A stretch of 40,094 nucleotides of DNA from Sphingopyxis sp. (GCA_013911715.1 JACEST010000003.1:1-40094); one strand, 5' to 3'. Positions 8,564 through 16,926 are shown, numbered from the stretch's first letter. Notes: generated from the letters alone by a model not told the origin. Translations and numbers: made by a program.

Positions 8564-8575
8564 TTGTCCGGACAA
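8564..8575. promoter_or_regulatory. perfect palindromic putative operator TTGTCCGGACAA in the divergent promoter region
   Basis: AAgTTGTCCGGACAAaTT at 8561-8578 between the divergent hydrolase (ATG 8558) and isochorismatase (ATG 8636) starts. Confidence 0.55.
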
Positions 8576-8635
8576 ATTGCTCTCGACAAGCGCATAGTCG
8601 CTGGTCCACAAGGAAGCAATATGCAGGGAGGCATC

Positions 8636-9367
8636 ATGACGCTGGTCGGCACAAAAATGGTCACGGACGGCCGGACCGCGCGGCAGATTTTCGAAGCGGT
8701 CATGGCCAATCCTGCACGAAAGAAGTTCGGTTTCGGCGCGCGCCTCGCCATCGTCAATGTCGATTTCCAGCAGGCCTATACGCGCACCGACCTGTTCGCG
8801 ACCGCCTATGAAACCGACCCGCTGCAAATCGACCATGTCAATCGCATCTCAGGCCTGGCGCGCGCGCGCGGCATGCCGGTCATCTGGTCGCGCGTCGCCT
8901 ATATGGACAATGCTGCCGATGCAGGGGTGTGGGGTACGCGCACCGACACGCCAGACAGCCTGCAGAACATCAAATATGACAGCGACCGCCACGCCTTTGA
9001 CCCGCGCTGCCAGATTGGCGCAGACGACCTGCAATTCACCAAACGCATGCCATCGGCTTTCTTCGAAACCCCGCTGGCAAGCTATCTGGTGTGGCATAAG
9101 GTCGATACAGTGGTGGTCACCGGCGGATCGACCAGCGGCTGCGTCCGCGCGACGGCGGTTGATGCGCTGTCCCACGGCTATCGCACCATCGTCCCCATCG
9201 AAACCTGCGCCGACAAGCATGAAAGCTATCATTTCGCCAATCTGACCGATTTGCAGCTGAAATATGCCGATGTCGAACCGGTGCAGGTGGTGGTCGACTG
9301 GCTCGATAAATCCCCTCTCCCTTCAGGGGAGAGGGGTGGTCGCGCAGCGACCGGGGAGAGGGGTTGA
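8636..9367 (+). CDS. isochorismatase-family cysteine amidohydrolase (maleamate amidase / N-carbamoylsarcosine amidase-like)
   Basis: Asp-Lys-Cys triad motifs: AIVNVDFQQAYT, FTKRMPSAFFET, VTGGSTSGCVRATAVDA. GGGAGG upstream of ATG. The C-terminal ~19 aa are encoded by a repeat. Confidence 0.9.
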   Translation: MTLVGTKMVTDGRTARQIFEAVMANPARKKFGFGARLAIVNVDFQQAYTRTDLFATAYETDPLQIDHVNRISGLARARGMPVIWSRVAYMDNAADAGVWGTRTDTPDSLQNIKYDSDRHAFDPRCQIGADDLQFTKRMPSAFFETPLASYLVWHKVDTVVVTGGSTSGCVRATAVDALSHGYRTIVPIETCADKHESYHFANLTDLQLKYADVEPVQVVVDWLDKSPLPSGERGGRAATGERG

Positions 9368-9440
9368 TGCGGCCACCTCGCTCCCTCTCCCTGCCGCCGC
9401 TGCGCGTCGGCTGTCCCTCTCCCCTGCAGGGAGAGGGGGT
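9311..9440. repeat. paired inverted double-hairpin repeat at gene junction
   Basis: CCCCTCTCCCTTCAGGGGAGAGGGGTGGTCGCGCAGCGACCGGGGAGAGGGG ... CCCTCTCCCTGCCGCCGCTGCGCGTCGGCTGTCCCTCTCCCCTGCAGGGAGAGGGGG. Confidence 0.9.
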
Positions 9441-10415
9441 TTGACACCCGACCCCAATCTTTACGACTATTCGCCTTATCGCGCCCGGTCCAAAATTACC
9501 TGGCCGGGCGGCAAGAGCGTTGCCGTGTGGGTCGCGCCCAATCTGGAATTTTATGAAATCGACCCACCGCTGCACCCCAAGCGCAAGGCGTGGGCGCGCC
9601 CGCACCCCGACGTTGTCGGTTACAGCCACCGCGATCATTCAAACCGCGTGTCGCACTGGCGCATGGCCGAAGTAATGAGCAAGCACGGCTTTCCGGGTTC
9701 GGTCAGCCTGTCGGTCGCGCTGTGCCAGCATCACCCAGAGGTGGTCGCCGACGCCAATGCGCGTGGGTGGGAGTTTTTCAGCCACGGCATTTACAACACC
9801 CGCTACGCCTATGACATGTCGGAGGATCAGGAACGCGCGATTATCGCCGACAGCATCGCGACGGTGCGCGAGGCCACGGGCCAGACGATCCGCGGCTGGC
9901 TCGCGCCTGCGCTGACCCACACGCCCCGCACACTCGACCTGATCGCCGATATGGGGCTCGATTACACCTGCGACCTCTATCATGACGACCAGGTCCAGCC
10001 AGTAAAGACGGCGACCGGCAATCTGGTGTCGATCCCGTACAGCCTGGAGGTCAACGACCATTATGGCTTCTTCGTCTATAACATGTCGCCGCGCGACTAT
10101 GCCGACACGCTGATCCGCCAGTTTGAGCGGCTGGCGGCTGAGGGCGCAGGAAGCGGCACGGTGATGTGCATCCCGCTGCACGCCTATCTGATCGGCCAGC
10201 CACACCGCATCGGGCCGTTTGAGGAAGCGCTGCGGCATATCGCGCGCGATGGCCGCGCCTGGATTGCCCGCGCGGGCGAGATTGTCGATGCGTGGCGGGA
10301 GCAGAAAAAGCCCTCTCCCCCTCAGGGGAGAGGGTTGGGAGAGGGGGAATCTGCTGGCTCGCGGACGCTCGCCCCCTCTCCTTACCTCTCCCCTGAAGGG
10401 GAGAGGGATAGATGA
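9441..10415 (+). CDS. polysaccharide deacetylase family (PuuE allantoinase / cyclic-imide-hydrolase-like)
   Basis: TPDPNLYDYSPYRARSKITWPGGKSVAVWVAPNLEFYE, WEFFSHGIYNTRYAYDMSEDQER, GWLAPALTHTPRTLDLIADMGLDYTCD. Likely TTG start at 9441 just after the repeat. Confidence 0.85.
   Translation: MTPDPNLYDYSPYRARSKITWPGGKSVAVWVAPNLEFYEIDPPLHPKRKAWARPHPDVVGYSHRDHSNRVSHWRMAEVMSKHGFPGSVSLSVALCQHHPEVVADANARGWEFFSHGIYNTRYAYDMSEDQERAIIADSIATVREATGQTIRGWLAPALTHTPRTLDLIADMGLDYTCDLYHDDQVQPVKTATGNLVSIPYSLEVNDHYGFFVYNMSPRDYADTLIRQFERLAAEGAGSGTVMCIPLHAYLIGQPHRIGPFEEALRHIARDGRAWIARAGEIVDAWREQKKPSPPQGRGLGEGESAGSRTLAPSPYLSPEGERDR
10311..10411. repeat. paired inverted hairpin repeat at gene junction
   Basis: CCCTCTCCCCCTCAGGGGAGAGGGTTGGGAGAGGGGG ... 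CCCCCTCTCCTTACCTCTCCCCTGAAGGGGAGAGGG. Confidence 0.9.
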
Positions 10416-11326
10416 CCCTTGACCTGACCTACCTCCAATATCCCCATCGTCGGCATGGCTATGACCATGACCTCTACCCTTGGTCGGCAATCCATGAACG
10501 CCAGCCTGTGACCTGGCCCGATGGCACATCCGTGGCACTGTGGATTTGTGTCAGCCTCGAATGGTTTCCGATCACGCCCAGCGACACGCCGTTCCGCGCG
10601 CCAGGGCATATGCAGACCGCCTATCCCGACTACCGCCATTACACCGCGCGCGACTATGGCAACCGGGTCGGCGTGTACCGGCTGCTCGATGCCTTTGCCA
10701 AAGCGGGGGTGAAGGCCAGTTTCGCAGCCAATGCCGCCATCGCCGATCGTTACCCCGCGCTCATCGCCGATATTGTGGCGGCGGGGCATGAAATTATCGC
10801 CCATTCGACCGACATGAACGGTACGATTGCGAGCGGCTTGCCCATCGAGGACGAACGCGCGCTGATCGCGGCGTCGCTCGACACGCTGGAGGCGGCCACC
10901 GGCACGCGCCCGGCGGGTTGGATGTCGATTGCACGCTCGCAAAGCTGGAATACGCCCGACCTGCTGCGCGAGGCGGGGGTCACATATTGCTGCGACTGGG
11001 TGAATGACGAACTGCCCTATCGCTTCGTCAATGGCCTGATCAATCTGCCGCTGAACCACGAACTCAGCGATCGGCAAATCATCGCCGTGCAGCAGCAGTC
11101 AGCTGACAGCTATGCGACGCAGATGCGCGACGCCTTTGATTGGTTGGCGGGTGAAGCGGCGCACCATGGTGGACGTATGCTGCCGCTGCATGTGACGCCC
11201 TATATCGTCGGCCTGCCCTATCGCATTGCTGCGTTCGAGGCGCTGATCGCCGACCTTGCATCGCGCCGTGAATGCTGGAATGCCTCCGGCGGCGACATTG
11301 TCGCTGCATGGGAGGGGCAAGGGTGA
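10412..11326 (+). CDS. polysaccharide deacetylase family (PuuE-like), second copy
   Basis: HDLYPWSAIHERQPVTWPDGTSVALWICVSLEWF, GHEIIAHSTDMNGT, GWMSIARSQSWNTPDLLREAGVTYCCDWVNDE; similar in layout to the preceding ORF. Confidence 0.88.
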   Translation: MTLDLTYLQYPHRRHGYDHDLYPWSAIHERQPVTWPDGTSVALWICVSLEWFPITPSDTPFRAPGHMQTAYPDYRHYTARDYGNRVGVYRLLDAFAKAGVKASFAANAAIADRYPALIADIVAAGHEIIAHSTDMNGTIASGLPIEDERALIAASLDTLEAATGTRPAGWMSIARSQSWNTPDLLREAGVTYCCDWVNDELPYRFVNGLINLPLNHELSDRQIIAVQQQSADSYATQMRDAFDWLAGEAAHHGGRMLPLHVTPYIVGLPYRIAAFEALIADLASRRECWNASGGDIVAAWEGQG

Positions 11327-12750
11327 AAGTCCGCAATCCGCGCACGGGCCAATATGATTATGCCATCGCGCCGCTGGGCAGCGACGCGCTCGATGCGCTG
11401 TGCGGCCGTCTGCGCAAGGCGCAGCCCGGCTGGGCGGCGCGGACCCCCGAAGAGCGCGGCGCCTTGCTGCTCAAGCTTGCAAACGCCGTCGCCGCGCACG
11501 GCAGCGCGATTGCCGACGCGCTTGTCACCGACACCGGTCGCCGCGCTATCTCGGATATGGAGGTTGCGGGAATTCCAGCGATGCTGCGGCGCTGGGCCGG
11601 CACTGCACCCACCATCATCCGCAGCACCACGGTGGTCGGACACGACAGTGCAACGCCAGGCATCGCGATTGACACGCATCTGGTGCCCTATCCGCTGGTC
11701 GGCGTGATCAGTCCGTGGAATTTCCCGCTGACGCTGGCGCTGATCGATGCCGTTCCGGCGTTGGCGGCGGGCTGCGCGGTCATCGTCAAACCGTCGGAAA
11801 TCACCCCGCGCTTCATCCGGCCGCTGCTCGCCGCCGTCGCCACGGTGCCCGAAGTGGCCGAGGTGCTGGCGATTGTGGAAGGCGACGGGTCCACCGGTGC
11901 CATGCTGGTTGAGTGCGCTGACTACATCGCCTTTACCGGATCGGTGAAAACCGGCCGCGCGGTCGCCGAAGCGGCGGCGCGCGCCTTCATCCCGGCCAGC
12001 CTCGAACTGGGCGGCAAGGATCCGATGATTGTGCTCGCCAGCGCCCATGTGCCGACCGCCGCACAAACCGCGCTGCGCGCCAGCATCGTCAATTCGGGCC
12101 AGGCGTGCCAGTCGATCGAGCGCGTCTATGTCGATCGCCGCATTGCTGAACCGTTTCTGGCCGAACTGGTCGCCGCCGCCGCCGCGGTGCGGCTCAACTA
12201 TCCCGACATCCGCTCAGGCGACATCGGGCCATTTATCGACGCGCGGCAGGCCGACATTGTCGATGCACAGATCAAGGATGCGTTGGCTGGGGGCGCGCGC
12301 CTGCTGGCCGGGGGACAGATTGAACAACTTGGCGGCGGCCTTTATCTGCGCCCGACCGTGCTCGCCGACGTTACTGCCGACATGGCGGTGATGACGGACG
12401 AAACCTTTGGTCCGGTGATCCCGGTGACACTGTTCGATACCGTCGAAGAGGCTTTGGCGCTTGCCAACAGCAGCGTTTTCGGCCTGTCGGGCGCGGTGTT
12501 TGCGGGCACCGACGCCGAAGCGGTGGCAGTAGGCCGCCATCTCGCCGTCGGGGCGGTGTCGGTCAATGATGCAGCGCTGACGTCGATGGTGTGGGATGCC
12601 GAAAAGTCCAGCTTCGGCCTGTCGGGGCTTGGCCCGTCGCGCATGGGTGACAGCGGCATATTGCGATTTTTCCGCAAACAGTCGCTGCTGCGCCAGTTCG
12701 GCGCGCCGCTGCCGCTGGCCGCTTTTTCCGAAGAAGGGATGGACGCATGA
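11323..12750 (+). CDS. NAD(P)-dependent aldehyde dehydrogenase
   Basis: GVISPWNFPLTLAL, AGCAVIVKPSEITP, FTGSVKTGRAV, LELGGKDPMIV, NSGQACQSIERVYV. GTG start overlaps upstream TGA. Confidence 0.95.
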   Translation: MKVRNPRTGQYDYAIAPLGSDALDALCGRLRKAQPGWAARTPEERGALLLKLANAVAAHGSAIADALVTDTGRRAISDMEVAGIPAMLRRWAGTAPTIIRSTTVVGHDSATPGIAIDTHLVPYPLVGVISPWNFPLTLALIDAVPALAAGCAVIVKPSEITPRFIRPLLAAVATVPEVAEVLAIVEGDGSTGAMLVECADYIAFTGSVKTGRAVAEAAARAFIPASLELGGKDPMIVLASAHVPTAAQTALRASIVNSGQACQSIERVYVDRRIAEPFLAELVAAAAAVRLNYPDIRSGDIGPFIDARQADIVDAQIKDALAGGARLLAGGQIEQLGGGLYLRPTVLADVTADMAVMTDETFGPVIPVTLFDTVEEALALANSSVFGLSGAVFAGTDAEAVAVGRHLAVGAVSVNDAALTSMVWDAEKSSFGLSGLGPSRMGDSGILRFFRKQSLLRQFGAPLPLAAFSEEGMDA

Positions 12751-13334
12751 GGATGGTCCTGCTTGCCGCTGCAGCAGCGTCGCTGCTCACCGGCTGCGTG
12801 ACGGTGGTGGATAACAGCACACCGGCGACCACATCGCCCGGGGTCCAGCGCCCCGCCGAGCGCTTGCCGACCGACATCCGCCGCACGACGCTGATCGTGC
12901 GCGATATGGAAAACAGCCTGAAACTCTACCGCGACGTGCTGGGCATGACGATCAACTACGACACGGTGGTCACCATGTCAGGCGTCGCGCTGCCCGCTGG
13001 GCCGCCGGGGGCGCAGGCGCGGCTGGTGCTGCTCAATGGCAATGACCCCTTCATCGGCTGGATCGGCCTGATGGAATGGATTGATCCCAAATTGCCCGAC
13101 CCTGGTCCCTATCCGACGCGCATGGGCATCGGCAGTCATGTCATCATCACCCAGACCGACGATGTCGACCGCCGCTGTGCACTGGCAGCAAAGGTGCCCG
13201 GCGTGACGATGACCGCTGCGGTGCGCGACCAAAGCTATCCAGGGCGGGGCGGCGGGTCGCCGATCAAGGTGCGCGGGTGCAATTTCTTTGACCCCGACGG
13301 GACGCTCATCGAAATGAACCAGCTGGTCGGATGA
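12747..13334 (+). CDS. VOC/glyoxalase-family protein with lipoprotein signal peptide
   Basis: MRMVLLAAAAASLLTGC lipobox; IRRTTLIVRDMENSLKLYRDVLGM and FFDPDGTLIEMNQL VOC motifs; ATGA overlap with ALDH. Confidence 0.85.
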   Translation: MRMVLLAAAAASLLTGCVTVVDNSTPATTSPGVQRPAERLPTDIRRTTLIVRDMENSLKLYRDVLGMTINYDTVVTMSGVALPAGPPGAQARLVLLNGNDPFIGWIGLMEWIDPKLPDPGPYPTRMGIGSHVIITQTDDVDRRCALAAKVPGVTMTAAVRDQSYPGRGGGSPIKVRGCNFFDPDGTLIEMNQLVG

Positions 13335-13789
13335 ACGGGCTGCGTGCCGCCTTGCAAGCCGCCATACCGGCTATGTTCCGCCATGAAGGCGTGTGGGAGG
13401 GGATCTATCGCCACATCGGCGTTGATGGCGCGTCGATCGACGAATATCATGTCTGGACGCGCTGCGAACTGCCCGACAGCGGACCGCACGCCTATGTCCA
13501 GCATAACCGGATGCGCTGGGCCGATGGGCGTGCAGCCGAATTTCACTTTGGCGGCACGCTGGCCGGGAACCGGCTGCTCTGGGACACCGAGCGCTTTTTC
13601 GGTCATGGCTGGCAGGCGGGCGATGACCTCATCATGTTGCGGCTCGATCGGCGCGATGTGCCAGACAGCCATTATGTCGAGATGATCGACATTGCGTCCG
13701 ACGGGCAAAGCCGGATGCGCACCTGGCATTGGTATCGGGACGGACGGCCGTGGAAGCGGACGCTTTGCGATGAACGGAGGGTGGGATGA
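13331..13789 (+). CDS. conserved protein of unknown function, paralogue of 6790-7272
   Basis: 152 aa; shared HEGVWEG, MRWADGR, YVEMIDIASDGQSRMRTWHWYRDG; ATGA overlap with upstream gene. Confidence 0.8.
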   Translation: MNGLRAALQAAIPAMFRHEGVWEGIYRHIGVDGASIDEYHVWTRCELPDSGPHAYVQHNRMRWADGRAAEFHFGGTLAGNRLLWDTERFFGHGWQAGDDLIMLRLDRRDVPDSHYVEMIDIASDGQSRMRTWHWYRDGRPWKRTLCDERRVG

Positions 13790-14241
13790 ACCTGTTGTTG
13801 ATACTGGCCATACTCGGCGGCCAGACGGCGAGCCCGCCACCGTGCGACAAGCCTGTCTATATGGTGGTATCGGGTCCGACGCATGACCGCGCGCGGATGC
13901 AGGCATATGCCAAGGCCATTGCCGATAGCGGATTATATCAGCAGCTCGGCGGCTATTATGTCAATGTGCCGGTCCCCGTTGCTACCTTTGAAGGGGATAT
14001 TCCGCCCAACCTCGCTACCCTGATCGTGCGCTTCCCTTGCCTCGCCAATGCGCGCGCCTTTTGGTACTCCAAAACCTATCAGGACAGCATCAAACCGCTA
14101 CGGCTGAACCCGTCGGCAGGGGATTATACGGTCACCGTCTATGCCGAAGTCCCGCTGCGCGCCGATATGGTGGGTAAGGTCGGGGATGCGGCTTACAAAG
14201 TGCCATTCGACGCCAATGGGGTGGAGCGGGTCCCGGACTGA
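13786..14241 (+). CDS. DUF1330-like protein with putative N-terminal signal sequence
   Basis: MNLLLILAILGGQTAS hydrophobic start; YAKAIADSGLYQQLGGYYVNV and LIVRFPCLANARAFWYSKTYQDSIKPL resemble DUF1330; ATGA overlap with upstream gene. Confidence 0.65.
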   Translation: MNLLLILAILGGQTASPPPCDKPVYMVVSGPTHDRARMQAYAKAIADSGLYQQLGGYYVNVPVPVATFEGDIPPNLATLIVRFPCLANARAFWYSKTYQDSIKPLRLNPSAGDYTVTVYAEVPLRADMVGKVGDAAYKVPFDANGVERVPD

Positions 14242-14266
14242 CGCCTCAATCTCATCAGGACAGGAC

Positions 14267-14611
14267 CTAGGCTGAATCGACATTCAGCACCAGAAGGCGA
14301 GCGCGGCGAGGCATAGGCTTGCCATATAGTTTTGCGGGATGCGGTCGTATCGGGTGGCGATGCGGCGGAGCTGCTTCTGAGCTTGTACTTCACCGGATCG
14401 AAGGCGCGTTTGCGGGGCATGCAGCTTCGCTGAGGGATGATCGGCTGGGCGCCGTCGGCCTCGACAAAGTCAAGGTTTGCGTAGGCATCATAAGCCTTGC
14501 GCCTCGCTCAACTCATATCGCTTGATGCCCATAATGCCTCCGCAACCTGCGGATGCTCATGAATCAGACAATCAGCCGCTTGTGAATCCCTCAATGTCGA
14601 TACAGCCTAAG
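14267..14611 (-). mobile_element. internally deleted IS5-family-like insertion sequence remnant
   Basis: Imperfect terminal inverted repeats CTAGGCTGAATCGACATTCAG (left) / CTTAGGCTGTATCGACATTGAG (right, reverse complement). Reverse-strand fragments: GIKRYELSEAQ (transposase N-terminus), AYDAYANLDFVEADGAQPIIPQRSCMPRKRAFDPVKYKLRS and QLRRIATRYDRIPQNYMASLCLAALAFWC* (C-terminus), in different frames. Confidence 0.8.
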
Positions 14612-15116
14612 CCTCGCCGCGCGTTTCGATCAGCGATGCGGCCAGCGCCTCGGCGGGCGTTTTTCCGCCCCACAGCACGAACTGGAACACCGGATAGAAA
14701 CGCTCGCATTCGTCGATCGCGGTTTCGATGAGTGTTTCGGCGGCATCGAGCCCAAGCGCCCCATCGCTCCCGACGAGCAGGCCGTGGCGATACAATATCG
14801 TCCCGCTGTTCGACCACAGCTCGAAATGGCCGAGCCACAGCTGTTCGTTGATCAGCGCGAGCACCTCGTGCGTTCCGCTCTTCTGGTCCTCGACGACGCG
14901 GATGTCGGGAAAGGCGAGCAGCTGGATCACCCGGTCCTCGCCGCGCCACACTGCGCGCAGCTCATAATTGGTCCATGACCCTTGAACGGTCGCGACGATT
15001 TCGTCTTCGCTGACCATCTCGTGCGGCCAGCCATGCGCCTCGAAATAGGCGCTGATCATGTCGATCGGCGCGGCTTCCTGGTCTTCGTCGTCGTAGATAT
15101 TGTCGCTCATCACCAC
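14607..15116 (-). CDS. YbjN domain-containing protein
   Basis: PIDMISAYFEAHGWPHEMVSEDEIVATVQGSWTNYELRAVWR...; stop codon falls in the IS terminal repeat. Confidence 0.8.
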   Translation of the reverse strand: MVMSDNIYDDEDQEAAPIDMISAYFEAHGWPHEMVSEDEIVATVQGSWTNYELRAVWRGEDRVIQLLAFPDIRVVEDQKSGTHEVLALINEQLWLGHFELWSNSGTILYRHGLLVGSDGALGLDAAETLIETAIDECERFYPVFQFVLWGGKTPAEALAASLIETRGEA

Positions 15117-15170
15117 ACGGCTTTAGCGGGTGGGCGCGGCAATGGCGAGTCTCGCGCGAACTTCCATTTC

Positions 15171-15252
15171 CCGTTCGCCTCGAGCGAAGTCGAGAGGCCT
15201 ATCGTCAAGGCGCAAGGCCGATGGGTGTCGCGACTTCGCTCGAGGCGAACGG
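15171..15252. repeat. inverted repeat, CGTTCGCCTCGAGCGAAGTCGAGAGGCC family
   Basis: CCGTTCGCCTCGAGCGAAGTCGAGAGGCC ... GTCGCGACTTCGCTCGAGGCGAACGG; second copy at 23213-23292. Confidence 0.9.
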
Positions 15253-15257
15253 AAAAA

Positions 15258-15539
15258 TTAATCTTTGGGCTTGGCAGCGCGTTTCGGCGCTGGTGCTGCT
15301 TTGCCCTCCAGCGCGTCGAGGCGCAGCTTCAGCGCCTCGGCTTCGGCGCGCGCGGTGGCGGCCATTTGCTTGACCGCCTCAAATTCCTCGCGGCTGACAA
15401 AGTCCATGCGGCCGATCCATTCCTTGGCGCGCTCGCGCATCGCGGCTTCGGCCTCGCGGCCCGCGCCCGCCACGGTGCCTGCAACGCCGTTCATCACGCG
15501 CGCCAGATCGTCGAAAAAGCGGTTTTCACTTTGCATCAC
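15258..15539 (-). CDS. accessory factor UbiK family (BMFP) protein
   Basis: SENRFFDDLARVMNGVAGTVAGAGREAEAAMRERAKEWIGRMDFVSREEFEAVKQMAATARAEAEALKLRLDALE. Confidence 0.88.
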   Translation of the reverse strand: MMQSENRFFDDLARVMNGVAGTVAGAGREAEAAMRERAKEWIGRMDFVSREEFEAVKQMAATARAEAEALKLRLDALEGKAAPAPKRAAKPKD

Positions 15540-15540
15540 G

Positions 15541-16179
15541 TCATTCCTTGGCTGGCTCGGACTTGCTGATCGTCAATTGGGTGCTCGCGGCGGGCACTGC
15601 AAGTCTTTCGGCATCGGGATTCATCTGGTCAAACTGATAATTCAGGATCGCGGCAAAGCTGATCCACATCATATAGGGGACGAGCAGCCACGCGGCGATG
15701 CTGCGGATGCGGCCAAAGGCAAAGGCGGTGGCAATGGTCACCGCGATCATGAACAGGATGAGATAAAAAGCGGCGGTAATCTGGTGCGCCGCAAAGAACA
15801 GTGGCGACCAGCCCAAATTGGCGATGAAGGCGACCGCGAACAGCACCAGCGCCGCGCCGCGCCCCTGCGCCCCGCGCGCGTGCAAAATCATCGCCAGCGC
15901 GAGGCCGAGCATGGTGTAGAGGATCGGCCACACCAGCCCGAACACCCAGCCGGGCGGCATGATATCGGGCATAGCGAGGCTTGCGAACCAGCCATTTTCG
16001 AACCCGCTGTTCGACAAGAGGCCCGACAGGCTGCCCATCAGCACGGTCGCCGGCACCGTCACCAGCGCCCAGCGCAGGAACGACATGCGGAGCTGGTCGG
16101 CGGTCGCGAGCTGGGACATTGTGTTGACGGGCCTTGCAATCAGGGGAGTGGTTGCGGGGGCTTGTCGCCAGTCAACCAT
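15541..16179 (-). CDS. tspO: TspO/MBR family tryptophan-rich sensory protein
   Basis: MPPGWVFGLVWPILYTMLGLALAMI, FAVAFIANLGWSPLFFA, LLVPYMMWISFAAILNYQFDQMNP. Confidence 0.93.
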   Translation of the reverse strand: MVDWRQAPATTPLIARPVNTMSQLATADQLRMSFLRWALVTVPATVLMGSLSGLLSNSGFENGWFASLAMPDIMPPGWVFGLVWPILYTMLGLALAMILHARGAQGRGAALVLFAVAFIANLGWSPLFFAAHQITAAFYLILFMIAVTIATAFAFGRIRSIAAWLLVPYMMWISFAAILNYQFDQMNPDAERLAVPAASTQLTISKSEPAKE

Positions 16180-16185
16180 GTGACG

Positions 16186-16926
16186 TCAACCCGCCGCCTG
16201 CGTTGCCGCCACCAGAAATTCGATATTGCCCTCGGGCCCGGTGATCGGGCTGGTCAGCAGCGCGTCGACGCGCCAGCCGATGCTGGCCAGCCACGCCTGC
16301 ACTTCGGCGCAGACGCGCTCGTGCACGGCGGAGTCGCGCACCACGCCTTTCTTGCCAATCTCATGCCGCTCGGCCTCGAACTGCGGTTTGATCAGCGCAA
16401 TCAGCCGCGCGCCGGGCTTGGCGAACCCCAGCGGGACGGGCAGCACCTTCGAAAGGCTAATGAAGCTCGCGTCGCACACGATCAAATCGACAGGCTCGGG
16501 GATGTGCGCTGCCGTCAGTACGCGCGCGCTGGTCTGTTCGAGCACGGTGACGCGCGGGTCTTGCCGCAATTTCCACGCCAGCTGGTTGGTTCCCGAATCG
16601 ACGGCGTAGACCCGCGCCGCGCCGCGCGTCAGCAGCACGTCGGTGAAGCCTCCGGTCGAGCTGCCAACGTCGATTGCCACCGCTTCCGTCATGTTCCAGC
16701 CGAGCGCGGCCAGCGCGTGATCGAGTTTGATCCCGCCGCGCGACACCCACGGATGATCGCGGCCTTTCAGCGTCAATACGGCATCGGCGGGCAATTGCTG
16801 TCCCGCCTTGTCCACCTTGCGGTCACCCGCGAACACCAGCCCGGCGAGGATTAGGGACTGTGCCCGTGCACGGCTGTCGGCATGGCCCTGCTCGACGACA
16901 AGCTGGTCGGCGCGCGTTTTGGTCAC
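16186..16926 (-). CDS. tlyA: TlyA family 16S/23S rRNA methyltransferase
   Basis: S4-like N-terminus (RADQLVVEQGHADSRARAQSLILAGLV), WVSRGGIKLDHAL, AIDVGSSTGGFTDVLL, VCDASFISLSKVLP, ALIKPQFE. Confidence 0.95.
   Translation of the reverse strand: MTKTRADQLVVEQGHADSRARAQSLILAGLVFAGDRKVDKAGQQLPADAVLTLKGRDHPWVSRGGIKLDHALAALGWNMTEAVAIDVGSSTGGFTDVLLTRGAARVYAVDSGTNQLAWKLRQDPRVTVLEQTSARVLTAAHIPEPVDLIVCDASFISLSKVLPVPLGFAKPGARLIALIKPQFEAERHEIGKKGVVRDSAVHERVCAEVQAWLASIGWRVDALLTSPITGPEGNIEFLVAATQAAG

Noticed and set aside
9311-10411. Possible CRISPR-like array from repeated CCTCTCCC units
   Set aside because: Units are inverted hairpin pairs without regular spacers; no cas genes in the window.
15265-16854. 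529-aa plus-strand ORF
   Set aside because: Antisense to ubiK-like, tspO and tlyA.
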